Below are positions 1 through 11,621 of a stretch of 64,000 bases of DNA, piece after piece. The position numbers and the translations under genes were made by a program. How positions within the stretch are numbered: position 1 is the stretch's first letter; each line of letters starts with the position of its first letter. This DNA is from Lepidostoma basale. Lineage: Eukaryota > Arthropoda > Insecta > Trichoptera > Lepidostomatidae. The notes beneath the pieces were generated by a model that had not been told where the DNA came from, did no database searches, and saw nothing but the letters and a program-made list of their open reading frames with translations. Where the stretch lies: the NCBI GenBank assembly GCA_022606425.2, contig JAHDVF020000246.1:1-64000 (forward strand). Direction: 5' to 3'.

Positions 1-104
1 GATTGGAGGGTCGAAGCGGAGGACAGGAGGAGTTGGAGGCGATGAATACTAGAGGCTAAGGCTCGATATGGGCTGTAGGGCTATCGAAGAAGAAGAAATT
101 AAAA
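1..104 (+). mobile_element. LINE 3' end fragment, GAA tail
   Basis: The window opens inside the last codons of a non-LTR retrotransposon ORF: frame 1 reads DWRVEAEDRRSWRR and stops at 43-45. The block acidic-D-R-x-x-W-R is the usual extreme C-terminus of insect endonuclease/reverse-transcriptase ORFs. A short 3' UTR follows and ends in GAAGAAGAAGAAA, the tail type of families 2-5 here. The upstream part lies outside the window, so the clade cannot be named. Confidence 0.6.
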
Positions 105-241
105 ATTAATAAACTAATTTGAAATTATCTGTGATCTGATGAGTGTGCTCTCGAATAAACGAGATACAATGAAGATCATATGCATGAAATTCATAAAGAA
201 GTCTGTCAATACCATACGGTGAATATTATAAATAGCATCAA

Positions 242-262
242 CTAGTCAAGTGCCGGGCATTT
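242..262 (-). mobile_element. Helitron-like 3' terminus (putative)
   Basis: Read on the minus strand this ends in a short GC-rich inverted repeat (ATGCCCGGCA) a few bases before CTAG, with T next in the flank. Helitrons end in a hairpin followed by CTRR and insert before T. A similar end lies at 20176-20205. No 5' end or Rep/helicase sequence is visible, so the element body is undefined. Confidence 0.35.
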
Positions 263-494
263 GTTCATCATCATCAACAAACAATTATAATGATTTATTG
301 ATATTAGAGGTTGTACATAATTATACCACACCAATTGCTGAACGCTCAAAAAAATATTCTTACCTACATCATCTATCAACATACATTATAAAATATACTG
401 AAATAATTTATTTTCTAAGCCGTAAAAACACTGTTTAATAATAATAAAATAGAACGAAGTTTTTCATACCTTCTTCCAGTTTTGTCTTTATTGA

Positions 495-1078
495 AGTGTG
501 TTTACAAAGGATGGGAGAGTAGAGAAGGATATTGAAAGAATGGTTGAGGTAGGTAACAGAGTAAATGGTGCACTTAAAGTTGTCATAGCAAACAATAGCC
601 TATCCAAAAAGCGCTAAGATGGCAGTGCATAATGGTGTTCTTGTGCCGACCCTTATGTATGTAAGTGAAGCATGGAACTGGCAAAATAAGGATGAAAGTA
701 GAATAAATGCAGTAGACATGAGATCTCTAAGACGAATGTGTGGTAAGTCTGTATATGAAAGAATGTCAAAGGCGAGTATGAGAATTGAATGCGGTGCGAA
801 TGAAAGTGTTATGAACAAAATAATGAAAGGTTCGTTAAGATGGTTTGGACACATGGAAAGAATGAGTGTATATGTTAACGACGTGAACGAACTTAGAAAT
901 AGAGGAAGGCCAAGAAAAACGTGGTACAATCAAATCCGTGAGGAGCCGGAGAAATCGACGTGCGTGCATGACAAGATGTATGAATGTAGAGGAATCGAGA
1001 GAAGTATGTCAAGACAGAACAGTGTGGCGGTCCATTCTTTCTGCCTACCTCTTCGGGGAGACGGCGTGATGGTTAGTT
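495..1078 (+). pseudogene. Family 1 LINE, 5'-truncated C-terminal region
   Basis: Region downstream of the reverse transcriptase in the window's dominant LINE. The open part (619 onward) shows MAVHNG, PTLMY, ESRINAVDMRSLRRMCG, LRWFGHMERM and RNRGRPRKTW, and ends at GGCGTGATGGTTAGTTA. Compared with other copies it has an extra base near 614 that breaks the frame. It also lacks about 25 bp after HMERM and about 27 bp after the GRPRKTW block, including the QINQILNVGH segment. It is a dead, 5'-truncated insertion. RTE/CR1-type ancestry is likely but the clade is unresolved. Confidence 0.85.
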
Positions 1079-1683
1079 ACTTCGATAGTGGCCGATTTTG
1101 CCAGGATAGCAGGTGGTGACAGTCTGGTCTAGTCCTCGAAATAAAGACAAAAGTGGAAGTAGTCATTAAAAATTTCCTTTTTTTTTATTATCATTTAAAA
1201 TGAGCTCCCATTTTAGTAACATCATTAGATTATAATGTATAACAAAATTTTGATTGAGCCTGTACTGCTCATACAAACTTGCACATAACGTGTACTGAAA
1301 TGTAAAATGCGATTTCAATAATATATCCGATATCCGTGAGTTAAAACGGCGCATTTACGAGTATGTAAATGCATGTCCATTACTGGTTATTTGCTTCCAA
1401 AGTAAAAATAAGCGGATGCCAGTTAAACCAGAATCAAATTTAGTATCGTGATTGCCGCATTTGTCAATGGAAATGATCGTAATTGGTGTCATTAGAGAGT
1501 ATCATTTTCACACACGTGCTACTGTAACTATTCATACTTAAGGCTATCGATATTGCAAATGGAGGAAGAATATTGTTAGATGGAAATTTTGGTAGTTTTT
1601 GTATGAGAGCGACTGATGTTCGTTTTTATCAAACTTCGCTGAAAAAATTGTGACGCATTTTTCGGGTTGTATTGGAAATTATG
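1079..1683. other. Unassigned AT-rich sequence
   Basis: No coding potential or repeat family was recognised. The part at 1340-1600 has more balanced composition and no second copy that I noticed, so it may be original single-copy DNA. Confidence 0.4.
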
Positions 1684-1801
1684 AAAAACACATATTTATG
1701 AATAAATAATAAACAAAACACATATTAATGAATAAATAATAAACAAAACACATATTTATGAATAAATATGTGTTTAAACACATATTTATGAATAAATAAT
1801 A
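1684..1801. repeat. 30-bp tandem repeat at a LINE 5' junction
   Basis: About four copies of a 30-bp unit containing ACACATATTTATGAATAAAT, the third with a variant end. The array abuts the first base of the family 1 copy that starts at about 1801. See also 41083-41318, where the same arrangement occurs beside another LINE. Confidence 0.8.
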
Positions 1802-2455
1802 ATGTATTTAGGTAGTATGTTTACAAGAGATGGGAGAGTGGAGAGGGATATTGAAAGAAGGGTTGGGGCAGGCAACAAAGTGAATGGTGCACTTAAAGTT
1901 GTCATCGCAAACAAAAACCTATCCAAAAAAGCTAGAATGGCAGTGCACAATGGTGTTCTTCTACCGACCCTTATGTATGGAAGCGAAGCATGGAACTAGC
2001 AAAAGAAGGATGAAAGTAGAATAAATACAGTAGAAATGAGATCTCTTAGACGAATGTGTGGATACTCTGTGTATGATAGAGTGTCGAATGAAAATATAAG
2101 AAGTGAATGCGGTGCGAATGATGGTGTCATGAACAAAATAATGAAAGGATCATTAAGATGGTTTGGACATATGGAAAGAATGAATGAAGAAATAATGGTA
2201 AAAAAATTATATCTTAACGATGTAAATGGAACCAGAAATAGAGGAAGACCGAGGAAAACGTGGCACGATCAAATAAATCTAATATTGAATGTCGGCCATG
2301 TGAGGAGTCAGAGAAATCGACGCGCGTGCATGACACGATGTATGAATGTTGAGGAACGAGAGAAATATGTCAGGAAAGAAAGGTGTGGCAGTCCATTATT
2401 TCTGCCTACCCCTTCGGGGAGATGGCGTGATGGTTAGTTAGTTAGTTAGTTAGTT
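1801..2455 (+). pseudogene. Family 1 LINE, 5'-truncated, one nonsense codon
   Basis: One of the best-preserved copies. One frame runs from YLGSMFTRDGR through VNGALKVVIANKNLSKKARM to YGSEAWN. A TGG-to-TAG change at 1997-1999 removes the W of WNWQ. The same frame then resumes with MRSLRRMCG, RWFGHMERMNEE, GRPRKTWHDQI and RRACMTRCMNVEE. It ends in GGCGTGATGG followed by four to five GTTA units. No RT domain remains. This copy is a useful reference for the other family 1 entries. Confidence 0.9.
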
Positions 2456-3221
2456 TAAAACAAAAAATACATTATTAATTAAAACGCCGTTTTCTTGAAG
2501 TAATCACTTTGATGGCGCATAGTGAACGGTACATCTTATATATTGCGATAAGTTTAGAAAAAAATCTTATAAAATAATAATATGCACGTTTAACATAATA
2601 TTTTGGATAAGGTATAAAAAGTATAAGTTTTAAGCTTATAACTGAAATCTATCGGATCTTTAATAAACGAAAGGTTTGAATGGAGGCTGTTGTCTTGTCA
2701 ATTTCTGACTCAAGTTCAGTGACTAGTTCAAGGAAATTCACACTTAGCGCACTTCATCCAAGAGTTATCCTGTTGCAGTACATAGAATATGGATAAAATT
2801 TATACAGAATATATCCTTACTTAGAGCTGCAGCATTCAGAGTAAAAATATTCATGTTGTCCAATATTGAATTGGAGAGAATAAGTGGAAGAAAAAAGTAT
2901 TTTTTAATGTATTGTACAATAAAAAATGGTTCATTGATTTTTTTATTATATTTTTTGTTTTAAAAATTTTATGTTTTTCTTTTAATTATTAAAAATGAAC
3001 ATCTACCAAAAAAATCATTAAACAACATTAATATTTTTACATTTATGTCATACTTAACTATTATGGTAGTCGGTTTCATTTATATTATTTACATCGATAT
3101 GCAGGGGTGACGATATTAACGAATCCGATTATATAAATAAAATGTAACAATTTATGAAGGAAACATTCAGCAATCGACTTTCACGAGAAGATTTCTTTAA
3201 AAGAATTTTACAAAATATTCT
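2456..3221. other. Unassigned AT-rich sequence
   Basis: Very AT-rich, no ORF of note and no recognised repeat family. Confidence 0.4.
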
Positions 3222-3378
3222 TCTTCTTCTTCTTTCGGTGCCGTGTCAGGTTCCCCCAACGTTGGATATCACTGCAGAAAAGGCATCTCTATCCTGTGCC
3301 ACTTGGAACAGATTCTGAACTCTTGTTATTCCTGTCCACTCTTTGATGTTCCACAGCCCGGACAGATGTTTTCTACAA
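3222..3378 (-). mobile_element. Family 5 LINE 3' end
   Basis: The minus strand reads IKEWTGITRVQNLFQVAQDRDAF in a C-terminal block, then a stop, a short UTR and a GAAGAAGAA tail at the low-coordinate end. The same block occurs at 42694-42930 as IRKWTGIIRVENLFQMAQDK, and the UTR recurs at 43180-43264. Heavily 5'-truncated. Confidence 0.75.
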
Positions 3379-3534
3379 ACTAACCGATTATTGTAAACTG
3401 TAAATATTTTATTCTTTGCTTACGTTAAATATTATATTATACATATTGCTAACTTTAAATTGTGCCAATATTAAAGTGGATTTTCAATTTAGCAATACAA
3501 CTGAAAAGTCTTTTTGCTAATAAAATAATCAATA

Positions 3535-3689
3535 ATCAGGTAAGGAGCCGGAAAAATCAACGTGTGTGCATGACACGATGTATGATTGTTGAGGAATCGA
3601 GAGAAGTATAACAGGAAAGAACAGTATGGCGGTCCAATCTTTTTGTCTACTACTTCGGTGAGACGGCGTGATGGTTAGTTAGTTAGTTG
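3535..3689 (+). mobile_element. Family 1 LINE 3' end, short copy
   Basis: Only the last ~155 bp: the block equivalent to RNRRACMTRCMNVEE, then GGCGTGATGG and a GTTA tail. Family 4 begins within about ten bases of its tail. Confidence 0.8.
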
Positions 3690-3699
3690 GGAATTTCTT

Positions 3700-4123
3700 C
3701 TTCCTTTTTTCCTATTCTATAGCCTTTTCCCTCCTGGACAAAGGCCTCCTCCATTCGCTTCCATGTCACTCTGTCTTGTGCAGACTGCATGCAGGTTATT
3801 CCGACGTGTCTGTTCAGATCATCTTTTCACCGTAGTTGCGGTGGCCCTGCACTTCTCATTGCCGTCCACGGTCACCAAGTCAGCAGTCTTCTTGGCCATG
3901 TTTCATTTGAGCTTCTGGCTACGTGACCTGCCCATTGCCATTTTAGAGTCAGTGACCTTTGTTTTTTCTCTCACGGTATCGTTTCTGACTCTGTCTCGTA
4001 GGCTTATTCTTAACATGGCTCTTTCCGTGGGTCTTTGGGTCACTCGTAGTTTCTCGGCACTTTATTTGCACAATGTTACAGTTTCAAGACCATAAGTATC
4101 AAATGGCAGAACGCAGGTTTCAA
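3700..4123 (-). mobile_element. Family 4 (RTE-like) LINE, 5'-truncated, with target duplication
   Basis: Minus-strand copy of the RTE-like family. The antisense of the plus strand gives the TKWxAM and MEEAFVQ type C-terminus seen better at 25232-25837. The low-coordinate end is a TTCTTCTTCC (GAA) tail. GAATTTCTT occurs on both sides (3691-3699 and 4124-4132), a 9-bp target site duplication that fixes the ends, though it overlaps the tail in sequence. Frames are broken. Confidence 0.8.
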
Positions 4124-4694
4124 GAATTTCTTAAAATCCACAATTCAGTCAGTTGTGACGTCAGATAGTCATTTTAATCATCCAGCCGTCTTCGTAATAC
4201 TATAATATTGTTCTCTCGTGCATTTCTAAAGACACATTAAACATCTCACGTAAGTTCATATGTACATAGTACCAGTATATTTTTGAGAGAGTCCATAATA
4301 CCTACACCTCGTATGTAACACTTTGAGTTGGTGTAAGTAAGCTGACAAGTGTGCGTTCAAAAATCACGTGCATTTGAACTGCTATTTGTACAAACAATAA
4401 TCGTCGTTCGGGTCTGTTTGCCAGTGGATTTGAAGTAGTATACAAATTTTTAGAGTAAATCCTGGACGAAGCCAACGTTCTCCAGATGCACATGAAATTG
4501 TGAGTGGAAAATGGAAAACAGAGAAATAATTGTTCTGCTCATGAAACTTTTAAAACAAGAGTTTTGAATTATGATTTGTTGCATCAAGTTACTTTTGAAC
4601 TAAGAGCTTTTTATATTTAAAGAATATTTTTTTCACTTTGAGTTTTATACACTAAATGAAATGTTAAACAAGAACGTTAGAAAATAAATCTTTA
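4124..4694. other. Unassigned sequence
   Basis: No recognised gene or repeat. The stretch at 4300-4500 is less AT-rich than its surroundings but the frames are short. Confidence 0.35.
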
Positions 4695-5040
4695 TAACAT
4701 CTGTCAAAACTGATCCTACTTGTAAACAATATTATAATATTTTAAATATGTATCTTTATAATATCACTAAGGAAGGACTGGTTGTCCGAAACATGTCTGA
4801 TATATAATTTTATTTTTACAAGTCAGTGTTGTATATACAAAGAATACAAAAAAGAAAAAGACATAAAGTACTCATGTTTCTTCTATATACGCCATACTTT
4901 GTGTTGTTATGATGGTCTATTTATAATTTTTCTTTTTTATACACTTTGTAAATACAACACTTTTATTTTTTAAAAATATTATATAGACATGTTAAAACAC
5001 ATGTTTAAAGACAAACAGTCCTTCTTCAGTAAAGATACAT
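4695..5040. mobile_element. Palindromic element with hammerhead-like motifs (family A)
   Basis: Two copies of one hairpin motif lie in opposite orientation, the first on plus at 4761-4803 and the second on minus at about 4990-5035. The plus copy has outer stem ATATCA/TGATAT, core CTAAGGA, one extra A, inner stem GGAC/GTCC and GAAACATGTC. On the minus strand, downstream of the second motif, lies AACACAAAGTATGGCGTATATAGAAG, a variant of the ATGGCGAAYATAGAAGAA block seen in several other elements. Likely a short inverted derivative of a Penelope-like terminal repeat. Confidence 0.6.
4761..4803 (+). ncRNA. Hammerhead-like motif, all three stems present
   Basis: Stem I ATATCA (4761-4766) pairs fully with TGATAT (4798-4803). 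The core is CTAAGGA (4767-4773; family consensus CTGATGA, see 18893), followed by the extra A at 4774. Stem II is GGAC/GTCC (4775-4778 and 4784-4787). Then come GAAAC (4788-4792), AT and GTC (4795-4797), the position of hammerhead cleavage. The base change CTG to CTA would be expected to kill activity in this copy. Presence of the RNA is inference. Confidence 0.5.
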
Positions 5041-5098
5041 ATTTATAAAAATATTATAAAATTGTTGTTGTTTACATTTACAAAGAACTTAAAATTAT

Positions 5099-5313
5099 TA
5101 TTTTTAATTATATCTCAATAGAGACGAAGAAACAAACTGGAAACTGACTATGGATGATCAAGGTGTTTACAGGACTTATGACCTGTCATTGGTTGGGTTA
5201 AGCGCACGCTTTATGTAATTACAACATTCCCCATTCCACCATTGTTATGATCATGTATGATACATTTTTGGAAGTTGTATATATACTCCAAATCCATACT
5301 TATTTTCAATGAC
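5099..5313 (-). repeat. Inverted arm of the 515-bp repeat
   Basis: About 215 bp that match the array unit in reverse complement, from the TCTCAATAGAGACGAAG end to AAGTATGG. It is separated from the direct array by 5314-5370, a stretch of short ATGACAGG-type repeats that looks like a microhomology junction. Confidence 0.85.
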
Positions 5314-5370
5314 AGGTCAATGACAGGACAGGTACAGGACACTTATTTCAATGACAGGACAGGTTTCAAT

Positions 5371-8300
5371 GACAGGTCATAAGTCCTGTAAACACCTTGA
5401 TCATCCATAGTCAGTTTCCAGTTTGTTTCTTCGTCTCTATTGAGATATAATTAAAAATTTAAATTAACCACCCACAGGTGAAAATCCAGGATTCGTATAC
5501 AGATATAAGTATACATTTCACAAATATTTGTAAATATTCTGGTCAATTATATGGCGTATAAAATAGGAGTGGATACTCCAGGCGACTTCTAACAGAGCGA
5601 TAGGAGGCGGTAGCCTCTTCGCATTGTGTTAATAAAGTAGTTTGCTAAAATGCTAAAACAATCATTCTTCATAGATGGCGTTAGTGGATGGATTGTATAG
5701 ATTAATCTAAAAAATTAATTAGTACAATCAAATCTACATAGATAGCTAACTGGAACTGCCACGTGAAAATAAGTATGGATTTGGAGTATATATACAACTT
5801 CCAAAAAATGTATCATACATGATCATAACAATGGTGGAATGGGGAATGTTGTAATTACATAAAGCGTGCGCTTAACCCAACCAATGACAGGTCATAAGTC
5901 CTGTAAACACCATGATCATCCATAGTCAGTTTCCAGTTTGTTTCTTCGTCTCTATTGAGATATAATTAAAAATTTAAATTAACCACCCACAGGTGAAAAT
6001 CCAGGATTCGTATACAGATATAAGTATACATTTCACAAATATTTGTAAATATTCTGGTCAATTATTTGGCGTAAAAAATAGGAGTGGATACTCCAGGCGA
6101 CTTCTAACAGTGCGCTAGGAGGCGGTAGCCTCTTCGCATTGTGTTAATAAAGTAGTTTGCTAAATGCTAAACAATCATTCTTCATAGATGGCGTTAGTGG
6201 GTGGATTGTATAGATTAATCTTAAAAAATTAATTAGTACAATCAAATCTACATAGATGGCTAACTGGAACTGACACGTGAAGATAAGTATGGATTTGGAG
6301 TATATATACAACTTCCAAAATTTATCTTGCATGATCATAATAACAAAGGTGGAATGGGGAATGTTGTAATTACATAAAGCGTGCGCTTAACCCAACCAAT
6401 GACAGGTCATAAGTCCTGTAAACACCTTGATCATCCATAATCAGTTTCCAGTTTGTTTCTTCGTCTCTATTGAGATATAATTAAAAAATTTAAATTAACC
6501 ACCCACAGGTGAAAATCCAGGATTCGTATACAGATATAAGTATACATTTTCACAAATATTTGTAAATATTCTGGTCAATTATTTGGCGTATAAAATAGGA
6601 GTGGATACTCCAGGCGACTTCTAACAGTGCGATAGGAGGCGGTAGCCTCTTCGCATTGTGTTAATAAAGTAGTTTGCTAAAATGCTAAACAATCATTCTT
6701 CATAGATGGCGTTAGTGGATGGATTGTATAGATTAATCTTAAAAAAAAATTAATTAGTGCAATCAAATCTACATAGATGGCTAACTGGAACTGCCACATG
6801 AAAATAAGTATGGATTTGGAGTATATATACAACTTCCAAAAAAATGTATCATACATGATCATAACAATGGTGGAATGGGGAATGTTGTAATTACATAAAG
6901 CGTGCGCTTAACCCAACCAATGACAGGTCATAAGTCCTGTAAACACCTTGATCATCCATAATCAGTTTCCAGTTTGTTTCTTCGTCTCTATTGAGATATA
7001 ATTAAAAATTTAAATTAACCACACACAGGTGAAAATCCAGGATTCGTATACAGATATAAGTATACATTTCACAAATATTTGTAAATATTCTGGTCAATTA
7101 TTTGTGTAAAATAGAATTGGATACTCCAGAGCGACTCTAACAGGCATTAGGAAGCGGTAGCCTCTTCGCATTGTGTTAATAAAGTAGTTTGCTAAAATGC
7201 TAAACGTGGCTTCATAGATGGCGTTAGTGGATGGATTGTATAGATTAATCTAAAAAAAATTAATTAGTACAATCAAATCTACATAGATGGCTAACTGGAA
7301 CTGCCACGTGAAAATAATTATGGATTTGGAGTATATATACAACTTCCAAAAATGTATCATACATGATCATAACAATGGTGGAATGGGGAATGTTGTAATT
7401 ACATAAAGCGTGCGCTTAACCAAACCAATGACAGGTCATAAGTCCTGTAAACACCTTGATCATCCATATTCAGTTTCCAGTTTGTTTCTTCGTCTCTATT
7501 GAGATACAATTAAAAATTTAAATTAACCACCCCCAGGTGAAAATCCAGGATTCGTATACAGATATAAGTATACATTTCACAAATATTTGTAAATATTCTG
7601 GTCAATTATTTGGCGTATAAAATAGGAGTGGATACTCCAGGCGACTTCTAACAGAGCGATTGGAGGCGGTAGCCTCTTCGCATTGTGTTAATAAAGTAGT
7701 TTGCTAAAATGCTAAAAACAATCATTCTTCATAGATGGCGTTAGTGGATGGATTGTATAGATTGATCTTAAAAATTAATTAGTACAATCAAATCTACATA
7801 GATGGCTAACTGGAACTGCCACGTGAAAATAAGTATGGATTTGGAGTATATATACAACTTCCAAAAATGTATCATACATGATCATAACAATGGTGGAATG
7901 GGGAATGTTGTAATTACATAAAGCATGCGCTTAACCCAACCAATGACAGGTCATAAGTCCTGTAAACACCTTGATCATCCATAGTCAGTTTCCAGTTTGT
8001 TTCTTCGTCTCTATTGAGATATAATTAAAAATTTAAATTAACCACCCACAGGTGAAAATCCAGGATTCGTATACAGATGTAAGTATACATTTCACAAAAA
8101 TATTTGTAAATATTCTGGTCAATTATTTGGCGTATAAAATAGGAGTGGATACTCCAGGCGACTTCTAACAGAGCGATAGGAGGCGGTAGCCTCTTCGCAT
8201 TGTGTTAATAAAGTAGTTTGCTAAAATGCTAAAAACAATCATTCTTCATAGATGGCGTTAGTGGATGGATTGTATAGATTGATCTAAAAAATTAATTAGT

Positions 8301-9636
8301 ACAATCAAATCTACATAGATGGCTGACTGGAACTGCCACGTGAAAATAAGTATGGATTTGGAGTATATATACATGCATGATCATAATAACAAAGGTGGAA
8401 TGGGGAATGTTGTAATTACATAAAGCGTGCTCTTAACCCAACCAATGACAGGTCATAAGTCCTGTAAACACCTTGATCATCCATAGTCAGTTTCAGTTTG
8501 TTTCTTCGTCTCTATTGAGATATAATTAAAAAATTTAAATTAACCACAGGTGAAAATCCAGGATTCGTATACAGATATAAGTATACATTTCACAAATATT
8601 TGTAAATATTCTGGTCAATTATTTGGCGTATAAAATAGGAGTGGATACTCCAGGCGACTTCTAACAGAGCGATAGGAGGCGGTAGCCTCTTCGCATTGTG
8701 TTAATGAGGTAGTTTGCTAAATGCTAAAAACAATCATTCTTCATAGATGGCGTTGGTGGATGGATTGTATAGATTGATCTAAAAAATTAATTAGTACAAT
8801 CAAATCTACATAGATGGCTAACTGGAACTGCCACGTGAAGATAAGTATGAATTTGGAGTATATATACAACTTCCAAAAATACATCATACATGATCATAAC
8901 AATGGTGGATAGAATATTTGTAATTACATAAAACGTGCGCTTAACCCAGCAATGACAGGTCATAAAGTCCTGTAAACACCTTGATCATCCATAGTCAGTT
9001 TCCAGTTTGTTTCTTCGTCTCTATTGAGATATAATTAAAAATTTAAATTAACCACCCACAGGTGAAAATCCAGGATTCGTATACAGATATAAGTATACAT
9101 TTTCACAAATATTTGTAAATATTCTGGTCAATTATTTGGCGTATAAAATAGGAGTGGATACTCCAGGCGACTTCTAACAGAGCGATAGGAGGCGGTAGCC
9201 TCTTCGCATTGTGTTAATAAAGTAGTTTGCTAAAATGCTAAACAATCATTCTTCATAGATGGCGTTAGTGGATGGATTGTATAGATTGATCTAAAAAATT
9301 AATTAGTACAATCAAATCTACATAGATGGCTAACTGGAACTGCCACGTGAAAAAAAAAAAAAAAATAAGTATGGATTTGGAGTATATATACAACTTCCAA
9401 AAATGTATCATACATGATCATAACAATGGTGGAATGGGGAATGTTGTAATTACATAAAGCGTGCGCTTAACCCAACCAATGACAGGTCATAAGTCCTGTA
9501 AACACCTTGATCATCCATAGTCAGTTTCAGTTTGTTTCTTCGTCTCTATTGAGATATAATTAAAAATTTAAATTAACCACCCACAGGTGAAAATCCAGGA
9601 TTCGTATACAGATATAAGTATACATTTCACAAAAAA
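5371..9636 (+). repeat. Tandem array of a ~515-bp unit, 8.3 copies
   Basis: The marker GACAGGTCATAAGTCCTGT recurs at 5371, 5886, 6401, 6922, 7430, 7945, 8447, 8954 and 9481, giving periods of 502-527 bp. Units differ by point changes and small indels; the copy at 8365 lacks about 17 bp and the copy at 9350 has a run of A. The unit includes a short inverted repeat (ACAGG..CCTGT) and a GTATAC-bearing segment. No conserved ORF runs through the units. Solo copies at 29113, 43390, 58225 and 63525 show it is a dispersed element that was amplified locally. Confidence 0.95.
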
Positions 9637-9789
9637 TTTTTTTAAATTTAAAAACAAACAAGTTTCGGACTTATTGTTTGTAAATATGATATAATAACAT
9701 TATATCACCTGAAATCTTTTTCATCTATCTTTTCTCTTAAATGTGTCAAACAATTGCTTTTTTTTTGTTTTGTTATATGAAAAGTTTTG

Positions 9790-9905
9790 TTATATTTTAT
9801 GGGACCGACATGTTTCGCCCTTCTAAGGCATTATAAAATGTGTACATTTGATAATGCCTTAGAAGAGCGAAACATGTCATTCCTATAAAATGTAATAAAA
9901 CTTGG
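9790..9905. mobile_element. Family B hairpin element, inverted pair
   Basis: Two motifs with the form TGATAAT, GCC..GGC stem, GAAACATGTC lie head to head, minus at 9805-9837 and plus at 9847-9880. Flanks carry AAAACTTCTAGAAAAC-type sequence that recurs at 14820, 17290, 26030, 32340, 33290, 33420 and 60000, so this is a multicopy family. Confidence 0.65.
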
Positions 9906-9961
9906 GTGAAAACTGACGTTTTCATTCGTAGTAATTATCAGACAATTACTACGAAAACAAT

Positions 9962-10197
9962 TCTACTTCTTCTTCTTCATCTTCACTTTGGTAGACTCAG
10001 GAGTCTGTTATTTCAGGCGGGTTCTCTTGAGACGCTGAACTCCAGATTTTTCTCCACCGTTTCGGGGGTCTTCCTGGTCGGCGTTGCCCGTTTGGCGTTA
10101 CATGGAGAGCTATGTGCGGTATCCTATTTGAGCTCATCCTTTCTGCGTGTTGATGCCAGTATCGCCGTCTTTGACGTCCCCATTTGACCACATCTTC
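9962..10197 (-). mobile_element. Family 2 LINE 3' end
   Basis: Minus strand reads KWGRQRRRYWHQHAERM, then RIPHIALHVTPNGQRRPGRP, KRWRKIW and a stop, with a GAA tail at 9965-9980. Same family as 16575-17090. 5'-truncated just upstream of the KWGRQRRRYW block. Confidence 0.85.
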
Positions 10198-10261
10198 AAA
10201 TATGTATTGAATATTGATACAGACTCATAATTGAGTAAGCATTTTTATATTTTCATCCAAA

Positions 10262-10510
10262 TTCAAATCACTTTGTAAGCTGTTAAATTATAAAACTCTG
10301 TTTTTATGTATCCCAATTTCATTTTTATTTTTCGGGAAAGCTGTTTCCTCAACCTATGTTGACATCATCAGGCGTTACAATAATATATCCACTGTTAAAT
10401 TCTCGTATTTTTTCGAATCTTTATGTGAATTTGTTCCTATGTCAATTTGAAATTCTTGCTGGAGTTGAGTTAGGTACCGAAACAATGGACTTAATCAGTT
10501 TGTGTTACGG
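10262..10510 (-). mobile_element. Family C element with hammerhead-like motif
   Basis: The minus strand at 10335-10378 reads CCTGATGA, extra T, stem GTCAAC/GGTTGA, then GGAAACAG. The downstream sequence on that strand matches 17560-17660 and 61985-62085. The upstream block CTCCAGCAAGAA matches 62210 and 18238. Probably a Penelope-like terminal fragment. Confidence 0.5.
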
Positions 10511-11150
10511 ATGGTCCTTGTTATAATTGGAGGGATAACTGTATTATAATTTGCCTTATTGTAATAAATCATTCGTTTGAAAAATATACTCGCATGTTTA
10601 ATTTTACACTTTAAAGAATATAAATGGTCAGTTAGTAAGAATAGAATGGAAACAAAATTCAAAATGTGTAAAAAATTCGAATGATTCCAGTATAAAATTG
10701 CTGAAACTTACCACTGAGCATTTCCTTACTACCAACGGCATTTCTCATTTCTCTGTCTAGGCTGGAAACATTTCGATTTAAATATTGAAACGAATCCGCC
10801 TCTGCGGTCTGAATATTTCAAACCTACTTCCACTCCTGTTTGTCTCGTTGGTTTGAGAGACAAATCTGCTGGAAGCGCAGTCTCCAAGACTCTAAATATA
10901 TGCGTAATACATGACTAATCAAATAGTTGATAAATCATGTAATTTCTAACTCATGTAAAGAGTATAATAGAAATTAAACAGATGGCGTTTTTTTTATGAA
11001 ATAAAACAAATAACTCGTGTGTATCAAAAGTGTTGAATGATTATTTGAATCGAACGTGCTACATATATTATCAACGAAAATTAAATAAATTGTTTTTTTT
11101 TTAAATTGTGTATATAGTTAAAAAAACACATTTTTTGTGTCAGAAGATGG
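10511..11150. other. Apparently single-copy sequence
   Basis: No transposon similarity seen. 10680-10900 has a more balanced composition than its neighbours. No convincing exon. Confidence 0.35.
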
Positions 11151-11266
11151 CACAATAATTGGTGGATTTTAACTCAGAAATATATTTTTTTAAATATTTT
11201 ATTTTCCATTAAAATATTAAAAATCACGACACGTTTTGGAGGAGACCTCCATCTTCATTGTAATAC
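11150..11266 (-). mobile_element. Family D/M element end with hammerhead-like motif
   Basis: Minus strand 11223-11264 carries ATGAAGAT, stem GGAGG/CCTCC, then AAAACGTGTCGTG, a variant of the motif at 34596-34634. The possible outer stem TTAC/GTGA is offset by one base. Confidence 0.5.
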
Positions 11267-11280
11267 AATTTCCATAGAAT

Positions 11281-11545
11281 ATTCTTCTTCTTCTTCTTCT
11301 TCTTTCTCTTAGTTTAGGTGGTATGATCTGTTTGTGACGGTGGGCTGTCCTGGGATGATGATGTCCAGCCATCTCTTCTTAACAATTTTTGCGATTCTTG
11401 AATTCTCAATGCGGTTCACGTAGTCTCTCCAAAAGCGCTTTCTGCTTCTTCCCCATCACACTATGTCTTAAACACCACAGACAGACCTTATCGTTTCATT
11501 TCTGATCCGATCTCTGCGGGTTTTGTCTGCGATGAAGCGCAGGGT
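11281..11545 (-). mobile_element. Family 3 LINE 3' end (left arm of inverted pair)
   Basis: Antisense copy of the family 3 C-terminus with a long GAA tail (TTCTTCTTC at 11282-11302). It matches 53185-53480 and, in reverse, 11622-11992. Frames are broken. Confidence 0.8.
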
Positions 11546-11621
11546 TCGCATTTCTGTTTTTATTATTTAAAATGGAAAGAAATTTAAATTAAAAATATTA
11601 TTTGATTGTAATATTATATCT

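Noticed and set aside
3763..4095. 110-codon plus frame with hydrophobic residues
   Set aside because: Antisense of a family 4 LINE copy; the same apparent protein appears at 25307 for the same reason.
6144..6862. 60-64 codon minus frames repeated in the 515-bp array
   Set aside because: They are not kept across units, frameshift between copies and have no recognisable protein features.
5371..9636. CRISPR array or simple centromeric satellite
   Set aside because: The unit is ~515 bp with no short repeat-spacer pattern, and dispersed solo copies show a mobile-element origin.
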